Assembly: GCA_016786725.1 (NCBI GenBank)
Contig: JAEUVU010000012.1
Location: 43,806-107,805, forward strand
Direction: 5' to 3'
DNA: 64,000 nucleotides
Source: Ferruginibacter sp.
GTDB taxonomy: Bacteria > Bacteroidota > Bacteroidia > Chitinophagales > Chitinophagaceae
Position numbers and translations under genes: made by a program. This document shows positions 25,008-33,638 of the stretch, piece after piece. Position 1 is the first letter of the stretch. The number at the start of each line of letters is the position of its first letter. The notes under the pieces are model-generated. The model was not told where the DNA came from. It did no database searches and saw only the letters and a list, made by a program, of their open reading frames with translations.

Positions 25008-25289
25008 ATGGGAGAAATTTCTTTACAGGATGCCATCAAACAATTTTTACAAAAAAGCCGGCTTAAAAGCGGTATACAGGCATTGCGTATTGAAGATGTG
25101 TGGGAAGAAGTGATGGGTAAAACGGTTGCAAAATATACAGATAAGATACAGATCATCAACACCACCCTTTTTATAAGCACCAATATTGCCCCGCTGAAAA
25201 ACGAGTTGCTCTACCAGAAAGAAAAGATCATTGAAAGGGTTAATGAGGCGCTGGGTGAAAGGACGGTTAAAGAAGTGGTTATAAAATAA
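25008..25289 (+). CDS. DUF721 protein, DciA-like
   Basis: The 93-residue protein is a compact DUF721 domain: an N-terminal helix, VWEEVMGKTVAKYT and TLFISTNIAPLKNELLYQKEKIIERVNEAL. DciA proteins with this fold load the replicative helicase DnaB in bacteria lacking DnaC. Many Bacteroidota carry only this short form, directly after recF as seen here. Whether it loads helicase here is inference from family membership. Confidence 0.85.
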   Translation: MGEISLQDAIKQFLQKSRLKSGIQALRIEDVWEEVMGKTVAKYTDKIQIINTTLFISTNIAPLKNELLYQKEKIIERVNEALGERTVKEVVIK

Positions 25290-25324
25290 TCATTGCATTG
25301 ACCAATGACTTAATTTAATGACTT

Positions 25325-26212
25325 TTATTTATTTTCCAATCCCCTTACTTTATATCCTTCAGCCCTCAGCAATGCTATCAATCCATTTTTACCTCCCAAA
25401 TGCCCTGCACCCACCGCAATAAATACCGGGTTCTTTTTCATGATGTTTTTTAATTGCAGCACCCAATTCTTATTCCGGTTATCCAGTAAAATATCCTGGT
25501 TTTCGACAGTGCCAAATTCCGGATCATTCATGATCTTTTCTATTTCCCTTAGCCGTTGTTCTTTATAAGCATTCAACATCAGGTTGAACTGGGCCCTTAA
25601 TCTTTCCAAACTATCAATCGTATTTAATAATTCGGCTGCCTGTTTTTCATAAGGTATACTGTCGAATACGGAAGCCTGGAAAGCCATTGTTTCCAGGCCT
25701 TTTATATCTTTGTTTACGTCTTTTGCCAGTTGCATTATGGATTCTTCAATACTGCCTGCCGAACTGCAGGGCATCAGTTTCGGGTAAATTAAAGCCATTA
25801 AAAACTCAGGTTTCATCCGTTGAAACATTCCTATAGGTGTTTTTAAACTGTCTTTAAAAAAGGCCGTTATTCTTTTATACTCTTCCTCTGTGTACAGGTC
25901 TTTTAGTTTTTTTCCGTCTTTCATATTCATCAGCATCAATGCGCCAAACACCGTTGCAGGATCATCCAGGTCTAGTTCCAGGTAAACTTCATGGCTTTTA
26001 GTAATGGCTTGTTTTAATGTATTGCCGAAACGGATATCCTCTTTACAAAGCAGGTGAAAAGTGCCAAAAAGATAGCTGGGCGCCGTTAAACCATTGCCGG
26101 TTATTTCCCACAGCAGCGTATTGCCTGTTGTATCTGTGTTTAACATGTTTCCTGGCTGAGCGGTTACTGTAATAAACGTAAATGATGAAAGAAAAAAAGA
26201 AAAAAATTTCAT
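25325..26212 (-). CDS. TraB/GumN family protein
   Basis: The 295-residue protein has a signal peptide (cleavage near VTAQ) and the TraB/GumN (Tiki-like) fold: LLWEITGNGLTAPSYLFGTFHLLC at the start of the domain, with the GTFH motif, then EVYLELDLDD, and near the C-terminus PVFIAVGAGHLGGKNGLIALL with a GAGH motif. Family members have two GxxH-type motifs and are suspected metalloproteases, by analogy with the metazoan Tiki proteins. Both motifs are intact. It is convergent with the DUF721 gene and divergent from the DUF3857 gene. Confidence 0.9.
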   Translation of the reverse strand: MKFFSFFLSSFTFITVTAQPGNMLNTDTTGNTLLWEITGNGLTAPSYLFGTFHLLCKEDIRFGNTLKQAITKSHEVYLELDLDDPATVFGALMLMNMKDGKKLKDLYTEEEYKRITAFFKDSLKTPIGMFQRMKPEFLMALIYPKLMPCSSAGSIEESIMQLAKDVNKDIKGLETMAFQASVFDSIPYEKQAAELLNTIDSLERLRAQFNLMLNAYKEQRLREIEKIMNDPEFGTVENQDILLDNRNKNWVLQLKNIMKKNPVFIAVGAGHLGGKNGLIALLRAEGYKVRGLENK

Positions 26213-26291
26213 ACCTGAATTTAAAGAATTAAAATTAACTGATATACCTTAAATAAATGTAATTGGCTATATTAGCTTAAACATTTTTAAT

Positions 26292-28271
26292 ATGAAAGCC
26301 ATTTATTCTATTTGCTTTTTCTTGCTGGCAACCCTCTCCCCTGTGATTGCACAAAAAGGTTTACCAGGTTTTGGCAAAGTAGATAAAGCCGACCTGGAAT
26401 TAAAAGACTGCGATTTTGATAAAGGAGCAGATGCTATGGTGCTGATTGATTATGGCAGTATTTATTACGACCGGGGCACTGTAGGATATTCGGTATTTAA
26501 AACGGTGTTTGAAAGACGGACCCGTATCAAAATCTTAAAGGAAAAGGGGATTTCCCAGGCAGATATTGAGATCCCCTTCTATACTCATAATAATGAAGAA
26601 AGGATACTTAAAATAAATGCAAACACTTACAATCTGGATGCATCTGGTAAAATAATTACTTCCGAAATTAAAAAGAGTGCGATCTATACAAAAAAGATTG
26701 ATGGCAATTACTCAAAAATGATATTTGCCTTTCCGGAGGTTAAAGTGGGCAGTATCATTGAATATTCATACACTGTAGAAAGGGAAACCTATAACCTGCG
26801 AAACTGGTATTTCCAGGGCCGTATACCGGTACGTTACAGTGAATACCAGTTGAAAGTTCCGCAAATATTCAGGTTTTCTGTACAGCCTTCAATTATAGAT
26901 CCTATTGAAGACAGGCAGGATGTTATTGATGAGTCCATATCAATGGATGAAGGATTCATGGAAACAAAATCCCTGAAAAGCAATTATATCATGCGCAACC
27001 TGCCGGGTATAAGAGATGAGCCATTTATGGGGTCGGCAAAAGACTATATGCAGCGGCTTGAATTTCAGATGACACAGATCTATTACAGTGAAAGCCGGGT
27101 TGTAGACCTGAGTTTAAAATGGTCGGATGTTATCAGCAACAGCCTGAACAAGAGTGATGATTTTGGCCTGCAACTGGAAAAAAATGTTGCCGGTGCAAGA
27201 TTATTGCTAGAAGAAGCAAAGCAAATTGCTGATAAGGAAAGCAGGATGAAATTCATTTACAACAGCCTTCGCAAATCTGTAACGTGGAACGGCGATGAAG
27301 ATTATGTGTATACAGATAACGGCATAATAAAAACATGGGAAACAAAAACAGGTAATGTAGCAGATATAAACCTGCTGCTGATAAACCTGCTTAATAATGC
27401 CGGCGTTAAGGCCACCCCTGTTCTTTTCAGCACCCGCAATCATGGGCTTGTGGCACCCAATTATCCGTTTATTAATCAGTTTAATTCAGTTATGGCTTAC
27501 ATTGCCATAAACAATAAGACTTTCGTTCTGGATGCTACAGATAAATGGATATGTCCTAAACTCGTTCCGGAAAAAGTGGTAAATACAAGCGGTTTTTTTG
27601 TTGAAGGCGAAAATGGGAAATGGAAAGATCTACTTTCAGGAAAAAACAAATACAGGATCATGTCGGCCGTGCAGGGCGAGATAGACGAAGCCGGAAAAAT
27701 GAAAGGAACCGGCCTGGTAAACTGTTATGATTATGCCAGGGAACAACGGGTAAAGGAATGGAAAGAAGACAATCAAAAATTCAGGAACAATTATTTTATT
27801 CAACCTTATCCGGCTTTAAAAATTGAGGAGATCACAGTCAATAACGCTGATTCGGATACACTGCAGCTTGAGCAAAAGATAAAGTTCAGTTCTGATCTGA
27901 ACAGCTCAGGAGAATACCGGTATTTTAATATCAACCTTTTTTCTGATCTTGAAAAAAACCCTTTTATTGCTGACAACAGGGTATCTGACATTGATTTTGG
28001 CGTACATCAGGATTATACCATTTTCGGAAATTACACCATACCACCGGGCTATGTTTTTGACGGCCTGCCTGAAAACATTTCAATAGCAACCTCAGACAAA
28101 GGAATTATATTCAATCGTACCATCCAGGCAGAATCGAACCTGTTGAATGTGAGAATGACGCTTGAATTTAAAAAAACATTCTACACCGCCGATACTTATC
28201 CCGAGGTTAAAGAATTTTACAAAAAACTTTTTACCAAGCTGAATGAACAGGTGGTGATTAAGAAAAAATAA
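26292..28271 (+). CDS. DUF3857 domain protein with transglutaminase-like region
   Basis: The 659-residue product has a signal peptide (cleavage near VIAQ). The DUF3857 domain lies at about 45-215 (FKTVFERRTRIKILKEKG, then VGSIIEYSYTVE), followed by a transglutaminase-like segment (about 310-400) with NGDEDYVYTD and GNVADINLLLINLL. In true transglutaminases a Cys sits at the point where this protein has GNVADINLL, so the catalytic Cys is not apparent and the domain may be only structural. A beta-rich C-terminal domain completes it. Such proteins are exported in Bacteroidota, with unknown function. Confidence 0.88.
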   Translation: MKAIYSICFFLLATLSPVIAQKGLPGFGKVDKADLELKDCDFDKGADAMVLIDYGSIYYDRGTVGYSVFKTVFERRTRIKILKEKGISQADIEIPFYTHNNEERILKINANTYNLDASGKIITSEIKKSAIYTKKIDGNYSKMIFAFPEVKVGSIIEYSYTVERETYNLRNWYFQGRIPVRYSEYQLKVPQIFRFSVQPSIIDPIEDRQDVIDESISMDEGFMETKSLKSNYIMRNLPGIRDEPFMGSAKDYMQRLEFQMTQIYYSESRVVDLSLKWSDVISNSLNKSDDFGLQLEKNVAGARLLLEEAKQIADKESRMKFIYNSLRKSVTWNGDEDYVYTDNGIIKTWETKTGNVADINLLLINLLNNAGVKATPVLFSTRNHGLVAPNYPFINQFNSVMAYIAINNKTFVLDATDKWICPKLVPEKVVNTSGFFVEGENGKWKDLLSGKNKYRIMSAVQGEIDEAGKMKGTGLVNCYDYAREQRVKEWKEDNQKFRNNYFIQPYPALKIEEITVNNADSDTLQLEQKIKFSSDLNSSGEYRYFNINLFSDLEKNPFIADNRVSDIDFGVHQDYTIFGNYTIPPGYVFDGLPENISIATSDKGIIFNRTIQAESNLLNVRMTLEFKKTFYTADTYPEVKEFYKKLFTKLNEQVVIKKK

Positions 28272-28289
28272 TATGGATTAATAACCTTT

Positions 28290-30125
28290 TCAGAAGCCGT
28301 ATAAACTGCCCCCCTTTACAAACAGGCGCCCGATATTTTTTTCGACAGCAGCATCTTTTTCCACAGGTGGTGCATGATGAGGTTTGATACGGGCATCAAT
28401 AATTAATGGGCCATTGCAGCCCCAGTGCTTGTTTTCTGTAAAACTGTCAACACCGTAAATATCGTGAGACGGGTTGCAACGGGTAAATGTTACCCATAAA
28501 CAATTACTCAGTTTTTCACTTACAAAATCAGCATTATTACAGATGATGATAAAGGGAACCTGCGTTAACTGATCAATGCTCTTTGATAATTGACTGCTGA
28601 GCATTTCCATTTGATTGTTTGCTGTTTCATAATTTACAAATGCATCAGTCTGTAATGCAATTATTCCTGGTAAGACCTTTTTTGGATTTGTAAAACCCTG
28701 CAGGTTGTTTAAGGCATCAGGAATAGCAGCTCCTAACTCTCTGACCGGCTCACCATAAGCAGCCATTACAACTTTGCTGCCACTGTTCAATCCATCGCCT
28801 GAATAATCAAGTGTGTCAATGGTTGTGTTGGTATAAAAATGAATATCCCGTTTTAGATTGATGCGCTGCAAAAAATAATTAAAGTAAGCTTCAATATCAT
28901 TTGTGCTGATTGCATTATTATCATACGCAGTGATAAATAAAAATTTAGCAAGGCTGAGCTGGCCGGTACCTAAAATATGGTTGGCAATAGTTAAAATTTC
29001 TGCCGGCTGTCTGGTTTGTGCATACGGAGTATATCTCTCGCTGCCGATGGCAAGCAATAAAGGATGAACACCGGCTGCATCAACAGCATGAACTTCTTTT
29101 AGTCCGGGTATTTCCTGCTGAAGCGCTTTACCGGTTATTTTGTGAATCAGTTTTCCAAAGCTGGTATCTTCCTGAGGTGGGCGGCCTACAACTGTAAATG
29201 GCCAGATGGCATTTTTACGGGCATACACTTTATGCACTTTCATCACCGGAAAATTGTGTGTTAAACTGTAGTAACCTAAATGATCGCCAAAAGGCCCCTC
29301 GGGTTTATTTTCATTTGGATAAACTTCGCCTGTTATTACAAAATCAGCATCGGTACTTATGCAAAACCCATCCACATAACAGTACCGGAACCTTCTGTTA
29401 CCCAAAACACCGGCAAATGTCATTTCACTGATACCTTCGGGCAAAGGCATTACAGCAGCCACGCTGTGTGATGGAGGCCCTCCAACAAATACACTCACTT
29501 TTAACGGCAACCCTTTTTTATTTGCTTTGGTTTGATGAACACCGATACCCCGGTGCAATTGATAATGCAGTCCGGCCTCTTCATTTAATTTATATTGATT
29601 GCCTGAAAGCTGGATGCGATACATACCCAGGTTGGCATTCATGATGCCGGGCTTGTCAATATCTTCGGTATAAACCTGTGGAAGCGTAACAAAAGCGCCG
29701 CCATCCATAGGCCAGTGGTGTATTTGAGGGATGCCGGAAATTTTTATTTCTTCAAAAAGTACTGGTTTGTTGACTGGATCTTTTTTTGGCAATGCTTTGA
29801 GTGCTGCTAAACCAGTGCTGAAATTTTTGATAGGGCTTTTTATTGCCTTAACAGGATCATCTTTCAGTTCGATAAGTTGTTGAACGGTTTGTAAAGTGTT
29901 GCGAAAAATAAATTCGCTTCTTTCAAGCGTACCAAAAATATTGGATGCCGCCCTGAATTTGCTTCCCTTTACTTTTTCAAATAACAAAGCAGGTCCGCCT
30001 GCTTCATGCACACGCAAATGAATGGCCGCCATTTCAAGGTAAGGGTCAACTTCTTCTTTAATACGGATGAGCTGGCCGTTTTTCTCCAAGTCAAGTAAGC
30101 ATTCTTCTAATGATTTGTAGGCCAT
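28290..30125 (-). CDS. UbiD-family decarboxylase (menaquinone-type)
   Basis: The start is the ATG at 30125 (MAYKSLEEC); an earlier in-frame ATG adds 11 residues without family similarity. The 611-residue protein matches the long UbiD form: an N-terminal domain with EEVDPYLEMAAIHLRV, PALLFEKVKGSKF, and the catalytic half with PEGPFGDHLGYYS and KVHKVYARKNAIWPFTVVGRPPQEDT. UbiD enzymes use prenylated FMN to decarboxylate aromatic acids in quinone synthesis. In Bacteroidota the ~610-residue form is often annotated as a menaquinone biosynthesis decarboxylase. No UbiX or other quinone gene is adjacent. Confidence 0.9.
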   Translation of the reverse strand: MAYKSLEECLLDLEKNGQLIRIKEEVDPYLEMAAIHLRVHEAGGPALLFEKVKGSKFRAASNIFGTLERSEFIFRNTLQTVQQLIELKDDPVKAIKSPIKNFSTGLAALKALPKKDPVNKPVLFEEIKISGIPQIHHWPMDGGAFVTLPQVYTEDIDKPGIMNANLGMYRIQLSGNQYKLNEEAGLHYQLHRGIGVHQTKANKKGLPLKVSVFVGGPPSHSVAAVMPLPEGISEMTFAGVLGNRRFRYCYVDGFCISTDADFVITGEVYPNENKPEGPFGDHLGYYSLTHNFPVMKVHKVYARKNAIWPFTVVGRPPQEDTSFGKLIHKITGKALQQEIPGLKEVHAVDAAGVHPLLLAIGSERYTPYAQTRQPAEILTIANHILGTGQLSLAKFLFITAYDNNAISTNDIEAYFNYFLQRINLKRDIHFYTNTTIDTLDYSGDGLNSGSKVVMAAYGEPVRELGAAIPDALNNLQGFTNPKKVLPGIIALQTDAFVNYETANNQMEMLSSQLSKSIDQLTQVPFIIICNNADFVSEKLSNCLWVTFTRCNPSHDIYGVDSFTENKHWGCNGPLIIDARIKPHHAPPVEKDAAVEKNIGRLFVKGGSLYGF

Positions 30126-30142
30126 GTATTTTTCTTTCGATA

Positions 30143-30150
30143 CAAATGTA
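30143..30150 (-). promoter_or_regulatory. Bacteroidota -7 box upstream of ubiD-family gene
   Basis: On the minus strand TACATTTG matches TAnnTTTG and lies 17 bases before the ATG at 30125. It supports that start over the upstream ATG at 30158, which lies outside the implied transcript. Confidence 0.6.
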
Positions 30151-30194
30151 AAACACAATTTTCGCTTGGATAGTTCTCCTTCTGTCTAAAAATC

Positions 30195-30223
30195 GGTGAG
30201 TCACCCTTTTGGGGTGACTCACC
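30195..30223 (-). terminator. Hairpin terminator after pdhB
   Basis: The stem GGTGAGTCACCC (30195-30206) pairs perfectly with 30212-30223 over a 5-base loop. On the minus strand it is followed by GATTTTTA, 26 bases after the pdhB stop. The short T-run makes termination likely but not certain. Confidence 0.7.
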
Positions 30224-30249
30224 GCATAAATATCTTATTTAGTAAAGGC

Positions 30250-31233
30250 TTATTTTTTTAAGTACATCACTTCCTTCACCAGTTTAACCGTTCTTGGTAC
30301 ATCTGGTAAATATGCGGCAACCAGGTTTGGTGCATAGTGCATAGGGGCATCTGCAGAAGTTATCCTGCGAACGGGTGCATCTAAATAATCAAACCCTTCT
30401 TTTTGTATGCGGTAGGCAATTTCCGAAGATACAGATGCAAAAGGCCATTGCTCTTCTACAATAACCAGGCGGTTTGTTTTTTTAACGCTCTCTAAAATGG
30501 TAAACCAATCCAGCGGACGGATTGTTGCAACATCAATCACTTCGGCTTCAATACCTTCTTTGGCCAGTTCTTCAGCGGCAGCCAAAGCAACCTTCATCAT
30601 TTTATTAAAAGAAACGATGGTTACATCTTTGCCTTCTCTCTTTATAAAAGATTTACCAATCGGCAGTAAATATTCCTCTTCAGGCACTTCGCCTTTATCG
30701 CCATACATCACTTCGCTCTCCATAAACATAACCGGATCATCATCACGGATGGCGCTTTTTAATAAGCCTTTGGCATCATATGGATTTGAAACCGAAATAA
30801 CTTTCAGTCCGGGAATATTTGCATACATAGACTCAAAAGCCGTTGAGTGTTGTGCGCCCAACTGGCCGGCACTGCCATTGGCCCCTCGAAAAACAATCGG
30901 GCATCCAACCTGTCCGCCACTCATTGCCAGCATTTTGGAAGCTGTATTTAGTATTTGGTCTAAAGGCAGTACGGCAAAGTTCCAGGTCATAAATTCCACT
31001 ATGGGGCGAAGGCCGTTTTGTGCCGCCCCCACTGCAATTGCACTAAATCCAAGTTCAGCAATGGGTGTATCAATTACCCTTTTCTCTCCAAATTCCTCCA
31101 GCATGCCCTGGCTCACTTTATAGGCTCCATTGTATTCAGCCACTTCTTCTCCCATTAAAAAAACACGTTCGTCTCTGCGCATTTCTTCCTGCATGGCTTC
31201 TCTAAGGGCTTCTCTAAACGCAATTTGTCGCAT
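30250..31233 (-). CDS. pdhB: Pyruvate dehydrogenase E1 component, beta subunit
   Basis: The 327-residue protein is the transketolase-like partner of PdhA. It shows FREALREAMQEEMRRDERVF, MGEEVAEYNGAYKVSQGM, the AAQNGLRPIVEFMTWNF region that lines the TPP site, QLGAQHSTAFESM and the C-terminal transketolase-C domain with VEEQWPFASVSSEIAY. Length is normal for the family. The alpha subunit gene is at 20055-21047, so the heterotetramer is encoded in two places. Its own promoter box is visible 22 bases upstream. Confidence 0.94.
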   Translation of the reverse strand: MRQIAFREALREAMQEEMRRDERVFLMGEEVAEYNGAYKVSQGMLEEFGEKRVIDTPIAELGFSAIAVGAAQNGLRPIVEFMTWNFAVLPLDQILNTASKMLAMSGGQVGCPIVFRGANGSAGQLGAQHSTAFESMYANIPGLKVISVSNPYDAKGLLKSAIRDDDPVMFMESEVMYGDKGEVPEEEYLLPIGKSFIKREGKDVTIVSFNKMMKVALAAAEELAKEGIEAEVIDVATIRPLDWFTILESVKKTNRLVIVEEQWPFASVSSEIAYRIQKEGFDYLDAPVRRITSADAPMHYAPNLVAAYLPDVPRTVKLVKEVMYLKK

Positions 31234-31255
31234 CTGTCTAATTTATTTGTGGTTG

Positions 31256-31263
31256 CAAATTTA
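31256..31263 (-). promoter_or_regulatory. Bacteroidota -7 box upstream of pdhB
   Basis: The minus-strand TAAATTTG matches TAnnTTTG and lies 22 bases before the pdhB ATG. The -33 element is unclear. An independent promoter fits the separation of pdhB from pdhA. Confidence 0.55.
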
Positions 31264-31313
31264 TCTTATCAGGGGCAGATGAGCAAATTGATATTTAGGG
31301 TCAGTCTTTTGTT

Positions 31314-31373
31314 ATTTCGACGATAGGAGAAAACTTTAAGATTCAAGTAACAGATGTCTCCTATCGTCGAAAT
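31314..31373. repeat. Perfect 17-base inverted repeat, pdhB-thiolase gap
   Basis: ATTTCGACGATAGGAGA (31314-31330) pairs perfectly with 31357-31373 around a 26-base loop. Each arm is followed outward by GTCAT/ATGAC-like bases. It looks like a REP-type mobile palindrome rather than a terminator, since no T-run follows. Confidence 0.65.
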
Positions 31374-31381
31374 GACAGATG

Positions 31382-31431
31382 AAAAAAAGGCGCAAAGAAA
31401 CAACACCTTTTAAGCTTTGCCTCTTTGCGCC
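31382..31431 (-). terminator. Terminator after thiolase gene
   Basis: On the minus strand GGCGCAAAG...CTTTGCGCC (31389-31397 with 31423-31431, 25-base loop) is followed by seven Ts, 20 bases after the stop of the 31451-32629 gene. Confidence 0.72.
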
Positions 31432-31450
31432 CTTGCATCAAAAACAAAAA

Positions 31451-32629
31451 TTATATACTCTCAATAACCATTGCGGATGCTCCTCCTCCTCCATTACAAA
31501 TTCCGGCAGCGCCGTATTTCGCATTATTTTGTTTTAAAACATTCAGCAATGTAACAATTATCCTGGCACCGCTACAACCCAAAGGATGGCCTAAAGAAAC
31601 TGCGCCACCGTTTACATTTACTTTTGCCGGGTCAAGCTTCATTCTCCGGCTGTTTTCAATACCAACTACAGCAAATGCTTCGTTCAGTTCCCAATAAGCA
31701 ATATCTTCCATTTGCAAACCAGCTTTATCAACTGCTTTGGGCACTGCCAGCGCCGGGCTTGTCGTAAACCATTCAGGAGCCTGTTCTGCATCTGCGTAAC
31801 TTACAATCCTGCCGATCGGTTTTAAGCCCAGTTCATCAGCTTTTTCTTTGCTCATTAAAACCAAAGCTGCAGCGCCATCGTTCATAGTAGATGCATTGGC
31901 TGCTGTAACAGTTCCGTCTTTTACAAAAGCGCCTTTCAGCGTAGCAATCTTATCAAACTTAACATTAAAGGGCTCTTCATCTTTTGCAAAAATTACCGGT
32001 ACTCCGCTGCGTTGCGGTATTTCAACAGGTACAATTTCATTTTCAAATTTACCGTTCTCCACTGCAGCCTGGCTGCGCTTGTAGCTTTCTATTGCAAATG
32101 CATCCTGGTCTTCACGGCTTACACCACAGGTAGATGCACACATTTCAGCAGCATTGCCCATTGCTTTTCCATCATACACATCAGTAAGTCCGTCTTTTGC
32201 CAATCCGTCTATCAATTGAGTGTTGCCATACTTATTTCCCCAACGCATGCTGTCAACATAAAACGGCACGTTGCTCATACTTTCCATACCGCCGGCCACA
32301 ATAATATCGGCATCGCCCAGTAAAATGCTTTGCGCTGCCTGTGCAATAGCTTTCATACCACTGGCGCAAACTTTGTTTACGGTTGTACAATTCACTTCGT
32401 TTGGTAAACCTGCGAATTTAGCAGCCTGGCGTGCAGGCGCCTGCCCCAGGTTGGCCTGGATGACAGAACCCATCAGTACATCGTTTACCAATTCTGGCTT
32501 AACACCGGCTTTTTCCAAAGCTCCTTTAATAGCGATGGCGCCTAATTGAGTAGCAGAAAACCCTTTTAAAGAACCGCCAAAACTTCCCATGGGAGTACGT
32601 ACGGCAGATATGATATAAACTTCTTTCAT
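31451..32629 (-). CDS. Acetyl-CoA C-acyltransferase (thiolase)
   Basis: Thiolases condense or cleave acyl-CoA with acetyl-CoA. The 392-residue protein has the nucleophilic Cys88 in NKVCASGMKAI, the conserved GHPLGCSGARI with His348, and the second catalytic Cys378 in CNGGGGASAM; all are intact. Length matches the acetoacetyl-CoA thiolase (AtoB/PhaA/FadA) group, but the sequence alone does not separate biosynthetic from degradative use. The gene stands alone with its own promoter box and terminator. Confidence 0.94.
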   Translation of the reverse strand: MKEVYIISAVRTPMGSFGGSLKGFSATQLGAIAIKGALEKAGVKPELVNDVLMGSVIQANLGQAPARQAAKFAGLPNEVNCTTVNKVCASGMKAIAQAAQSILLGDADIIVAGGMESMSNVPFYVDSMRWGNKYGNTQLIDGLAKDGLTDVYDGKAMGNAAEMCASTCGVSREDQDAFAIESYKRSQAAVENGKFENEIVPVEIPQRSGVPVIFAKDEEPFNVKFDKIATLKGAFVKDGTVTAANASTMNDGAAALVLMSKEKADELGLKPIGRIVSYADAEQAPEWFTTSPALAVPKAVDKAGLQMEDIAYWELNEAFAVVGIENSRRMKLDPAKVNVNGGAVSLGHPLGCSGARIIVTLLNVLKQNNAKYGAAGICNGGGGASAMVIESI

Positions 32630-32652
32630 ACAGCTATGTATTTTTTAGACCG

Positions 32653-32660
32653 CAAAGGTA
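32653..32660 (-). promoter_or_regulatory. Bacteroidota -7 box upstream of thiolase gene
   Basis: The minus-strand TACCTTTG matches TAnnTTTG and lies 23 bases before the ATG at 32629. It sits just after the terminator of the preceding gene. Confidence 0.55.
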
Positions 32661-32667
32661 AGAAAAC

Positions 32668-32696
32668 AAACGGGCAGATAATTTATCTGCCCGTTT
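32668..32696 (-). terminator. Terminator after DUF6515-like gene
   Basis: The near-perfect palindrome CGGGCAGATAA/TTATCTGCCCG (32671-32693) has a one-base centre and flanking AAA/TTT. It lies 19 bases after the stop at 32715 on the minus strand, where TTTGTTTT follows. It may act in both directions. Confidence 0.75.
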
Positions 32697-32714
32697 TGAA
32701 ATTTGCTTTTAAAA

Positions 32715-33506
32715 TTACTCCACTGTTGTAACCTCATACCTTATTTTATCGCCTTCAATCACTTCTTTGTAATAAACACCACCCGGCGATATAAAATATT
32801 TCTGCTGGTTAATAACCTGTACTTTGCTATCCATTGGTAATTCATCGTACCTGTTGCCTATTACAGGTAAGGCAGGAGGCGGCAGCACTTCCTCTTCATA
32901 ATTACCTGCACCTGCATCATCAGTAACAGCATAATTATTTGTATTGATAACACCATCTGTACCTACCACACGATAACCGATCCTGTTGTTCTCATCATAT
33001 TCTTCCATGTAAAAAGTACCGCCAACCTGGTAATATTTTTGCCCGTCTATCATTGTTACTGCAGCATTGGTAGGCAGTTTGCTTACCACTGCATCTAAGG
33101 GCGGCGCTACCACTTCATAACTGCTGCTGTTGTTATAGTTCCTGTAATAAATTCCGTTATTATAGTAATAAGGATTGGAGCCCACATATATTCTTGAATA
33201 ACCAAAAGGCAATACATTTAAACGAAAGCCAAAAGCAGGACCAAAATGAACATAGGTTCTGGGGCTTCTGTAATAAACCGGGCGATATACAGGCCTGTAT
33301 CGTGGCACAGGGCGGTAATACGGACGATATCCGGGGCGGTAATTATATCCTGGGCCAACAGTTACAGAAAAATGGCTTCGGTTATAATTGTAGGGTTTAT
33401 AATAATGGTGGCGGCTGTTGTTGTACCCCCTTCCCCGCTGTGCAGATACTGCTACTGAAAGCAATAATGCAAGGCTCATTATTACACTTATTTTAATTGT
33501 TTTCAT
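32715..33506 (-). CDS. Secreted Tyr/Arg/Pro-rich protein, DUF6515-like
   Basis: The start is the ATG at 33506, which begins a signal peptide (MKTIKISVIMSLALLL, cleavage near VSAQ). The 263-residue product has a basic low-complexity segment (about 20-75) rich in Tyr, Arg and Pro, such as YRPGYRPYYRPVPRYRPV. Two similar modules follow, each with a hydrophobic start, INGQKYYQVGGTFYMEE-like text (here MIDGQKYYQVGGTFYMEE and VINQQKYFISPGGVYYKE). That duplicated KYY-x-GG-x-YY pattern fits DUF6515. The family function is unknown. The composition suggests a surface or envelope-associated protein. Confidence 0.78.
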   Translation of the reverse strand: MKTIKISVIMSLALLLSVAVSAQRGRGYNNSRHHYYKPYNYNRSHFSVTVGPGYNYRPGYRPYYRPVPRYRPVYRPVYYRSPRTYVHFGPAFGFRLNVLPFGYSRIYVGSNPYYYNNGIYYRNYNNSSSYEVVAPPLDAVVSKLPTNAAVTMIDGQKYYQVGGTFYMEEYDENNRIGYRVVGTDGVINTNNYAVTDDAGAGNYEEEVLPPPALPVIGNRYDELPMDSKVQVINQQKYFISPGGVYYKEVIEGDKIRYEVTTVE

Positions 33507-33596
33507 GTCGTGATTTTTATTTGATTTAAAATTACTCAAATTGATTATTAAGAAATGTTAAGGCAGATATTTTAACATTCGGGCAGCTTAGGCAAA

Positions 33597-33627
33597 CAAT
33601 TAAAACCCTGCAGGAGGGTTTTAATTG
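33597..33627 (-). terminator. Hairpin after 33639-34034 gene
   Basis: The stem CAATTAAAACCCT (33597-33609) pairs perfectly with 33615-33627 over a 5-base loop. On the minus strand it lies 11 bases after the stop at 33639 and ends in TTTTAATTGTTT. Confidence 0.72.
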
Positions 33628-33638
33628 TTGCCGGAATA

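Noticed and set aside
30497..31123. Plus-strand open frame of about 208 codons inside pdhB
   Set aside because: It is antisense to a well-supported E1 beta gene and is Ser/Pro-rich, as expected of a shadow frame.
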